From contig JADKAS010000009.1 of NCBI GenBank assembly GCA_016715245.1, forward strand, positions 118,457 through 182,456: DNA of 64,000 bases. Reading direction: 5' to 3'. Made by a program: the position numbers and the translations under genes. The notes under the pieces are model-generated. The model was not told where the DNA came from. It made no database searches and saw nothing but the letters and a program-made list of their open reading frames with translations. Of the stretch, positions 58,104-64,000 are shown one piece after another. Every line of letters starts with the position of its first letter. Positions within the stretch are counted from its first letter, which is position 1. This stretch comes from Saprospiraceae bacterium (GTDB lineage Bacteria > Bacteroidota > Bacteroidia > Chitinophagales > Saprospiraceae).

Positions 58104-58866
58104 AAACTTTGACGAACAAAGACTATCGCTTAATGGCAAAACTGCATTAATTACTGGTGCGAGTAAAGGTATTGGATTAGCCATTGCAAAGGCTTATTTA
58201 TCTCTGGGCGCCAATGTGGTCATATCAAGTCGCAACGAAAACGAATTGATTAAGGTAACAAAAGAAGTCGGGAGTCAAAAATTCATATATAAAAAATGCC
58301 ATGTCGGGAACAGGGAGGAAAGAGAATCTTTGGTACAATTCGTTCTTGAGCATTTTGGCAGAATTGATATTCTGGTAAATAACGCTGCTATTAATCCGGT
58401 TTTTTTACCAATAGCTGATTGTGAAGAAAACACATTTGATAAAATTATGGAGATTAACGTAAAAGCTCCATTTGTTTTGAGCAATTTAGTTGTCAATCAT
58501 ATGAAAGAACAGGGTGGTGGCTCTATCATTCATATTAGTTCTGTGGAAGGAAAAAACCCCAGTGAAGGACTTGGGTTATACAGTGTCAGTAAGGCTGCTT
58601 TATTGATGTTGGCTAAATCTCAGGCAAAAGAATGGGGAAAATATAATGTAAGGGTTAACACCATTTTACCGGGGTTGATTAAAACAAAGTTTAGTGAAAC
58701 TATCTGGCAAAATGAAGAATTTCTGAAAAAATGGACATCAAAACTTCCTTTAAAAAGAATGGCTGAACCAGAAGAAATAGCTGGTCTGGCCGTTTTTTTA
58801 GCTTCGGATGCTGCCTCCTATTGTACCGGCGGAGAATATATAGCTGATGGTGGTTATTTGCTATAA
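58096..58866 (+). CDS. short-chain dehydrogenase/reductase
   Basis: A 256-residue classical SDR. The NAD(P)-binding motif is TGASKGIG near residue 20 and the NNAAIN motif follows. The catalytic Ser-Tyr-Lys is seen as HISS and LYSVSKAA (Y-x3-K). The C-terminus ends in a short GGEYIADGGY motif, as in 3-oxoacyl-ACP reductase-like SDRs. Substrate is not determined. It overlaps the DinB-like gene by 8 bp, which suggests a shared transcript but no shared pathway that I can name. Confidence 0.9.
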   Translation: MNENFDEQRLSLNGKTALITGASKGIGLAIAKAYLSLGANVVISSRNENELIKVTKEVGSQKFIYKKCHVGNREERESLVQFVLEHFGRIDILVNNAAINPVFLPIADCEENTFDKIMEINVKAPFVLSNLVVNHMKEQGGGSIIHISSVEGKNPSEGLGLYSVSKAALLMLAKSQAKEWGKYNVRVNTILPGLIKTKFSETIWQNEEFLKKWTSKLPLKRMAEPEEIAGLAVFLASDAASYCTGGEYIADGGYLL

Positions 58867-59508
58867 AAAGAAATCAGTCATACTTAAAATACTATATTCC
58901 AAGTCAAATGTTTTCGTTACGTTTAAACCCAAAGATTACATTAACTCAAGGAACCGCTACAATTAAAATTTTAAAAACCATCATAACGATTGTTTGTATG
59001 TGATATCTTTTTTATCACCAAATTTTCAATCAATGATATTCTGAAAATAGGTCAGTTTGAAATAACGAGACAAAAGATTGTCGTCAAATTTTTTTATTTT
59101 CTGAATATGATTTCAGACGTGTTTTTTTACTTTTTTCTGGGGACTTTAACAAAATGAAATAGCCATCCTTGCCAAAACACCGCTGATAGCGTTGGGTATT
59201 ACTTCTTTTGCCTAATGGTCGTTATTATCCAATATTACCTCGAGCATCCTTTTTTTTAATACCAATTGGACTTGGTGATACCATCTGCGAGAACAATAAA
59301 GATTAAACTCTCGAAAAAGAAGTAACATAAATTACATAATTTTTCGTGTAGCGCAAAACAGTGGATAGTAAGACCACAACCAATCCCAATACAATCATTT
59401 TATCAAACCATTGTCATTAAATACATTGATAAAAATCATGCTATTTATTAAGTTCTATATGTAACTTTGAAAAGAAGAAGAGTAATTTATCTGGAAAAAT
59501 TATTTGTC
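58867..59508. other. intergenic region, no gene recognised
   Basis: About 640 bp containing only short frames broken by stops. A TAACTTTG box at 59462-59469 serves the next gene. A stretch near 59,155-59,225 is less AT-rich than its surroundings and may be a decayed remnant, but I cannot assign it. Confidence 0.4.
59462..59469 (+). promoter_or_regulatory. -7 box of the propeller lipoprotein gene
   Basis: TAACTTTG fits TAnnTTTG and lies 40 bp before ATG 59509. It overlaps an in-frame upstream TTG (59467), which is therefore unlikely to be the start. Confidence 0.5.
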
Positions 59509-60537
59509 ATGAGAGTTTTACAGCATATAAAAATAGTATGGGTTGTTTTGGTCGTTCTGATTGGGTGTACAAAAGAGGAGTCAATAAAAAACCTCGAAGG
59601 GAAAATTATTTATTCATATCCTGGTAGGGGCATAACACAATTATTTTACATAAAGGATCTAAAAACGAAAAATATACAAACTTTTAATTCATTTCCTTAT
59701 GTTTCCCCCTCGGGAGATTTGGTTGCAAGGAATATTTCGGCTACAAGTTATTCCGGTATTTTTGTAACAGATTTTTTGGGTGAGGAAAAGTTATTTGAAT
59801 ATAATTCATTTTCTTTTCCGGTCACTAATGTATTATGGTCTCCCGATAATAATAAGTTGGCAATGTTATCACCTGATAAAAATAATATAAAAATTTATGA
59901 TTTCACATTGGAAATAGTTACAGATATATTTTTACCCGAAAAGGATATTTGGAAAAAACTTATTGGCTGGTCCGACATGGATGGTTTTATATATTTCACA
60001 AGTCAAAACGTTAAAAAACAAATATACATTGGTAAAATCCGACCTGATGGTTCCGGGTATCAAGATGTTTATAGACCCGACGAAGATCATTTACTAGGGT
60101 ATGATTTTGCTATGCACAATGAAAGCGGAACAATTGTTTTTAGTTTGTTTGAGACACCAAACTCATTAGTAGAACTCTGTAAAATAAATACAGATGGTAG
60201 TGGATTTAAATCACTTTTTAATTCTTCCGGTTTTGGTGCATGGTCGGTGGCAGGTATCAATATTTCTCCTGACGGCAAAAAGATTGCATATGAATATTTA
60301 TTCGAAAGGATTTTAATAACAAATATTGATGGAACTCCTTTTGGTTTTGAATTGAGTCCTGCCTACAAACCATATTGGTCAAAAGATGGAACTGCTATAA
60401 TGTCAAGCTTTCGATATTACATTGATTGGAATTCTTCGAAATCGGACATAAGGATTAAATACCTTGAACTTCCAAAATCAGACGAAAATATTGTTGAAAA
60501 AGGGCCTATATCCTTTCATTCATGGTATTTTGATTGA
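59509..60537 (+). CDS. TolB/PD40-like propeller lipoprotein
   Basis: About 342 residues from ATG 59509. The frame extends upstream to 59467, but that would put 14 residues before the lipoprotein signal (VVLIGC, lipobox Cys at about residue 20) and overlap the promoter box. The rest forms repeated beta-strand units like PD40/TolB propeller blades (LWSPDNNKLAMLSPD, GINISPDGKKIAYEY, PYWSKDGTAIMSS). No catalytic motif is visible. It is probably a periplasmic binding or scaffold lipoprotein; function is not known. Confidence 0.8.
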   Translation: MRVLQHIKIVWVVLVVLIGCTKEESIKNLEGKIIYSYPGRGITQLFYIKDLKTKNIQTFNSFPYVSPSGDLVARNISATSYSGIFVTDFLGEEKLFEYNSFSFPVTNVLWSPDNNKLAMLSPDKNNIKIYDFTLEIVTDIFLPEKDIWKKLIGWSDMDGFIYFTSQNVKKQIYIGKIRPDGSGYQDVYRPDEDHLLGYDFAMHNESGTIVFSLFETPNSLVELCKINTDGSGFKSLFNSSGFGAWSVAGINISPDGKKIAYEYLFERILITNIDGTPFGFELSPAYKPYWSKDGTAIMSSFRYYIDWNSSKSDIRIKYLELPKSDENIVEKGPISFHSWYFD

Positions 60538-60652
60538 TTAATTTGACATTAATATAAAATTAAATAAGGTTTTATCGGAGAAAAGGATTCCTATTTGTTA
60601 AAAATAAAATTGATAATAAATTTAGTAAGAAACACCCCCTAATTACAGGAAA

Positions 60653-61690
60653 ATGAATTTGGAGAAACCCAAATATTCCATCATAAAAGTAGATTCAGCA
60701 CACCGAATTCCTGAAGAATGGGATTCATTGGTTAGAGGCATATTTCAGGAAAAAGATTTCCTTGTTTATAATGAAGAATTTAATCCTTGCCAACAAAGAT
60801 ATTATTTGGTTTATGATTCTGATATCCTGAGCGCCGCGGCTGTTGTTTATACAATATCTGTAGATCTTTTTACCTTTTCCAACATTCCAAGCCCTTTTAA
60901 AATGAATATAATCGGTTTACCCGTATCAGTTTCTCTTCCGGGTATATTTGGTAAAAAGGAAGCGGTTGAACATTTAATTGCTTATTTATTGGAAAAAGAA
61001 AAAGGGTTGAAAACAGGACTAAATATAAATCCGGAAATTAATACTGGTGACGCTATAATATTGCGTATGCTTCCCACCTTGGAATTATCACTAAAGTTTT
61101 CGTCCTGGATGGATTATTTGGAGCATTTACGTGCACCTTACAGACGAAGATGTCTGCAAATTTCAGAAAAGATGAAATCGATAAATGCAGAAAAGACCAC
61201 ATGTTCTTTTTTTACGGATTCACATTATAGGTTGTATTTAGATGTCTTGAAACACAGTACAACAAAGTTGGAAACATTAAGCCTGTCTTATTTTAAAAAC
61301 TTACCACCCTCTTTTCAACTGACCACATACTACCGAAATGAAGAAATTATTAGTTGGTATATAACTTGCTTTGACATCAGGTTAAATCGTTTTTATTTTT
61401 TCTTTGGGGGGCACAACTATTTTTTGAATAAAAAAACAAATGCATATTTTAATAACTTGATAGGTGTTTTGAAGGATGGAATAGAAAAAAGATGCGATTT
61501 TGTTGATTTTGGACAAACAGCAGAGATACCTAAAATGAGATTGGGAAGTTTGATTATACCTAAAGCGCTTTTTATATACCATAGCAACCCGGTTGTTTTT
61601 TGGATATTAAAAAGATTTAAAAAACTGATTGCTTACAGGAAGGAGTTTCCTGAACATAATGTATTCAATTCTTCGGTTTCCCATAATTAA
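60653..61690 (+). CDS. FemAB/BioF2-like N-acyltransferase-type protein
   Basis: A 345-residue soluble protein without signal peptide. The fold looks like a double GNAT/FemAB-type acyltransferase, the class that includes BioF2-like and peptidoglycan-bridge transferases: an N-terminal half with LFTFSNIPSPFKMNIIGLP, a helical arm (YRRRCLQISEKMK), and a C-terminal half with YRNEEIISWYITCFD and FVDFGQTAEIPKMRLG. The substrate is not predictable. The two radical SAM genes follow within 15 bp and then by overlap, so it is likely part of the same pathway. Recognition is by fold pattern only. Confidence 0.55.
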   Translation: MNLEKPKYSIIKVDSAHRIPEEWDSLVRGIFQEKDFLVYNEEFNPCQQRYYLVYDSDILSAAAVVYTISVDLFTFSNIPSPFKMNIIGLPVSVSLPGIFGKKEAVEHLIAYLLEKEKGLKTGLNINPEINTGDAIILRMLPTLELSLKFSSWMDYLEHLRAPYRRRCLQISEKMKSINAEKTTCSFFTDSHYRLYLDVLKHSTTKLETLSLSYFKNLPPSFQLTTYYRNEEIISWYITCFDIRLNRFYFFFGGHNYFLNKKTNAYFNNLIGVLKDGIEKRCDFVDFGQTAEIPKMRLGSLIIPKALFIYHSNPVVFWILKRFKKLIAYRKEFPEHNVFNSSVSHN

Positions 61691-61705
61691 TAATACGATA
61701 TTAAA

Positions 61706-63073
61706 ATGAAAATAATGTTTATTCGCCCAAAGCCATCATCCGATACTATTGGTTTACAACATTTAATGATCGTTGAACCACTTGAACTTGAGGTATTAGG
61801 ATCTTTGGTTAATTCAGATGACAAGGTTCAGATTGTTGACATGATTCTGGAAAAGGAACCTGTAGAGCATTTTATTCGAAAGTTTTCACCTGATGTTTTA
61901 TGTATTACCGGATACATCACTCATATACCTGTCATGGTGGAATATGCCCGAACAGCAAAATTAATCAGGCATGAAATTATTACAATCGTTGGAGGGGTAC
62001 ATGTTGAAAAACACCCGGAAGATATAGACTCTCAATATATCGATTACAGAATAGTTCGCAATGCAACACGCAGTTTCCCCAAACTATTAGAATATTTAAA
62101 ATATGAAGCTCCTTTCCCGGAAGGGGTATTAAAACATGGTGAAAAATTGGACGTCAGCAAATTACCAAAATTTGATTTCTATTTTCCTTTTCCAAACCGA
62201 TCCCTTACAGATCAATATAGGAAAAATTATTTTTATGTTTTCCACGACAAAGTAGCACTGATGAAAACATCTTTCGGATGTCCTTATAAATGCAATTTCT
62301 GCTACTGTCGCTATATTACAGATGACAACTACTTTGCACGTCCCCTTACCGATGTTATCGAAGAATTAATGGAAATTAAGGAAAAAGAAATTTATATTGT
62401 TGATGATGACTTTTTGTTATCTCCAAAACGGGTTAGGTCCTTTATAGAGCTCCTTAGAAAACACCAAATTAAAAAAAGATTTCTGGTATATGGAAGGGCA
62501 GATTTCATTATTGAACATCCGGAAATTATTGAAGAATTTCAAAAGGAAGGATTACGTACCATAATTGTAGGTTTAGAATCATTTAAAGATTCAGAACTTG
62601 ATTCGTTCAATAAAAAAACAAGCCAAAATATTAATGAAGAAGCTATGCGTATATTGCAACGCTATGGCGTAGATTGTTATGCAGCTATAATTACCGCACC
62701 AGATTGGTCATATCAAGACTTCAAAATGGTCGGAGACAAGATTATTGAATTAGGGTTGAAATTTGTCAATCTACAACCTCTTACCCCTCTTAAAGGTGTG
62801 GATTTCGATGTTGATGATACAGAACTGGTAATCAAACGCAACGATTTTCCACGTTGGGATCTTGCACATGTTTCAATTTGTCCCTCTCAAATGTCACTTA
62901 ATCAATATTATCGTCAAATATTATATTTATACGATCGCATAACCTTCAATCCAAAAACCATATTGAATTTTTTATTTAAATACCCTTTATATATGCAGTT
63001 TAAACTTGCCATTGGTATGTTTAAAGTTAGAAAACAATATCTTAAAATGATAAATGAAACCGCCTATGTATAA
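61706..63073 (+). CDS. B12-binding-domain-type radical SAM enzyme
   Basis: A 455-residue cytosolic protein. The N-terminal about 130 residues resemble a cobalamin-binding Rossmann domain (IVEPLELEVLGSLV, CITGYITHIPVM, IVGGVHVEKHPED), although no DxHxxG His ligand is visible. The radical SAM core follows with the cluster motif C192-x3-C196-x2-C199 (FGCPYKCNFCYC), then DDDFLLSP and IIVGLESFKDSEL. It would use a [4Fe-4S] cluster and S-adenosylmethionine for a radical reaction, for example methylation or ring formation. Substrate unknown. It overlaps the next radical SAM gene by 8 bp. Confidence 0.88.
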   Translation: MKIMFIRPKPSSDTIGLQHLMIVEPLELEVLGSLVNSDDKVQIVDMILEKEPVEHFIRKFSPDVLCITGYITHIPVMVEYARTAKLIRHEIITIVGGVHVEKHPEDIDSQYIDYRIVRNATRSFPKLLEYLKYEAPFPEGVLKHGEKLDVSKLPKFDFYFPFPNRSLTDQYRKNYFYVFHDKVALMKTSFGCPYKCNFCYCRYITDDNYFARPLTDVIEELMEIKEKEIYIVDDDFLLSPKRVRSFIELLRKHQIKKRFLVYGRADFIIEHPEIIEEFQKEGLRTIIVGLESFKDSELDSFNKKTSQNINEEAMRILQRYGVDCYAAIITAPDWSYQDFKMVGDKIIELGLKFVNLQPLTPLKGVDFDVDDTELVIKRNDFPRWDLAHVSICPSQMSLNQYYRQILYLYDRITFNPKTILNFLFKYPLYMQFKLAIGMFKVRKQYLKMINETAYV

Positions 63074-64000
63074 AATTTTGTTTATTCAAGCTACACAATA
63101 TAGTTCAGGAAGTAAAACTTTGGTAAAACAAAAAAGGCTTTATTTGCCTGGGTTAGCTTTTCCTTTAATGGCAGCCATGACACCGACCAATTGGGAAGTT
63201 GATATTTGCCTAGAAGTTATAGAAGATGTAAATTTTGATGCTGAATGTGATATTGTAGGCATTGGAGCCATGGGTCAAGCTGTAATTAGGGCTATCGAGA
63301 TTGCCAAAGAATTTAAAAGACGTGGAAAAACGGTAATCATGGGAGGATATATGCCCTCAATGGTTCCTGATTTTGTAAAAAAAGTTTGTGATAGCATTGT
63401 TATTGGTGATTCCGAAATCGCGTATCCTCAATTACTTAAGGATTATGAAAATGGACAATTGAAACAAATTTACCATTCACCTGTAAAAGACATCAAAGGT
63501 TTGCCGGTCCCCAAATATGAACTTTTATTGAATAAAAAAATAGGATTTATGTTACCGGTTCAGGCAGGTAGAGGATGTCCTCATGCTTGCAGTTACTGTT
63601 CTATATATTGTCTGTATCGAAAACGATATTTGACTAGGCCTCTGGATGAAGTAATTAGAGACATAATTAGAGTTAAAGAATTAGGATTTAAGGCGTTTTA
63701 TCTACTTGATGATAATATAATGGGGAACCCTAAATTCTTGAAGGCTCTTTGTGATAAAATCAAGCCACTAAATATGGTTTGGGCCAGTCAATGTTCAATT
63801 CTTTTGGCTAAAAATCCTCAACTATTAAAGTTAGCGGCCGAATCAGGTTGCCGCATTTTGAGTCTGGGTGTAGAAAGTATTTCTCAAGAAGGTCTTGATA
63901 AACTAAATAAAAAGTGGGTAAAAGTGCAAGAACATGAAGAGTTATTACGACGAATTGTTGATGCGGGAATCCTACCTGCAACAGAAATGATTGTTGGAAC
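63066..64000 (+). CDS. second B12-binding-domain-type radical SAM enzyme, cut by window end
   Basis: At least 311 codons from ATG 63066 to the window edge with no stop. The N-terminal domain (LFIQATQYSSG, IVGIGAMGQAVIRA, VIMGGYMPSMVPDF) is B12-binding-like. The radical SAM motif C171-x3-C175-x2-C178 (GRGCPHACSYCS) and the SLGVESISQEGLDKLNKKW segment follow. The ATG overlaps the end of the preceding gene by 8 bp, so the pair is translationally coupled. Two non-identical enzymes of this class in tandem suggest successive steps of one pathway. The C-terminus is not visible. Confidence 0.85.
   Translation, partial: MYKILFIQATQYSSGSKTLVKQKRLYLPGLAFPLMAAMTPTNWEVDICLEVIEDVNFDAECDIVGIGAMGQAVIRAIEIAKEFKRRGKTVIMGGYMPSMVPDFVKKVCDSIVIGDSEIAYPQLLKDYENGQLKQIYHSPVKDIKGLPVPKYELLLNKKIGFMLPVQAGRGCPHACSYCSIYCLYRKRYLTRPLDEVIRDIIRVKELGFKAFYLLDDNIMGNPKFLKALCDKIKPLNMVWASQCSILLAKNPQLLKLAAESGCRILSLGVESISQEGLDKLNKKWVKVQEHEELLRRIVDAGILPATEMIVG

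Overview
The window is AT-rich DNA from a member of the Bacteroidota. The best guess is the Saprospiria/Cytophagia side of the phylum, judged from gene content only. The evidence is type IX secretion (T9SS) parts (PorW/SprE-like, PorQ), T9SS-sorted surface proteins with C-terminal sorting domains, a TonB-dependent receptor, a TonB with long proline runs, BshA for bacillithiol, a fused formimidoyltransferase-cyclodeaminase, DUF5606, and many promoter -7 boxes of the TAnnTTTG type instead of Shine-Dalgarno sites. I saw no rRNA, tRNA, CRISPR array or intact mobile element.

Layout. 1-13.9 kb: the 3' part of a PorW/SprE-like T9SS lipoprotein gene, then a giant SprB-like adhesin locus of about 3,640 codons built from nested tandem repeats (582, 246 and 2001 bp periods), four SdrD-type B domains and a T9SS sorting tail. 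14.6-20.9 kb: a MltD-like lytic transglycosylase, a large peptidase-like/beta-propeller/outer-membrane-barrel protein, VanZ and TonB. 21-25.9 kb (minus strand): ftcD, a periplasmic DsbA-like protein, ferredoxin, ferredoxin-NADP reductase and a glycosyltransferase. 26-38 kb: glyA, DUF5606, M1 aminopeptidase, a small membrane protein, PBP1A, a PLP deaminase-family enzyme, an orphan TPR histidine kinase and bshA. 38-47.9 kb: a secreted metalloprotease, DUF1697, pth, a T9SS-sorted Omp28-like protein, a retropepsin-like protease and a beta-helix lipoprotein. 48-58.9 kb: a TonB-dependent receptor, asnB, porQ with a MORN lipoprotein, trkA-trkH, a DinB-like protein and an SDR. 59.5-64 kb: a propeller lipoprotein, then a FemAB/GNAT-like protein followed by two radical SAM genes, the second cut off by the window end.

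The most striking property is the distribution of broken reading frames. I count about 13 indels that split otherwise conserved proteins: five in the adhesin, two in DUF1697, one at the end of the beta-helix lipoprotein, three in the TonB-dependent receptor, one in porQ and one in trkA. Most look like one missing base in a short homopolymer, and all can be restored by adding or removing one or two bases. Roughly 40 kb of other genes show none. The likeliest explanation is local consensus errors, for example from long reads. Real decay of surface functions is the alternative. I give the reconstructed loci so that the intended proteins can be read.

The genes form a cell-surface theme: PorW and PorQ serve T9SS, whose cargo here includes the giant adhesin and the Omp28-like protein; TonB energises receptors such as the one at 48-50.8 kb; PBP1A and MltD remodel peptidoglycan. 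The best candidate for an undescribed pathway is the three-gene set at 60.65-64 kb.
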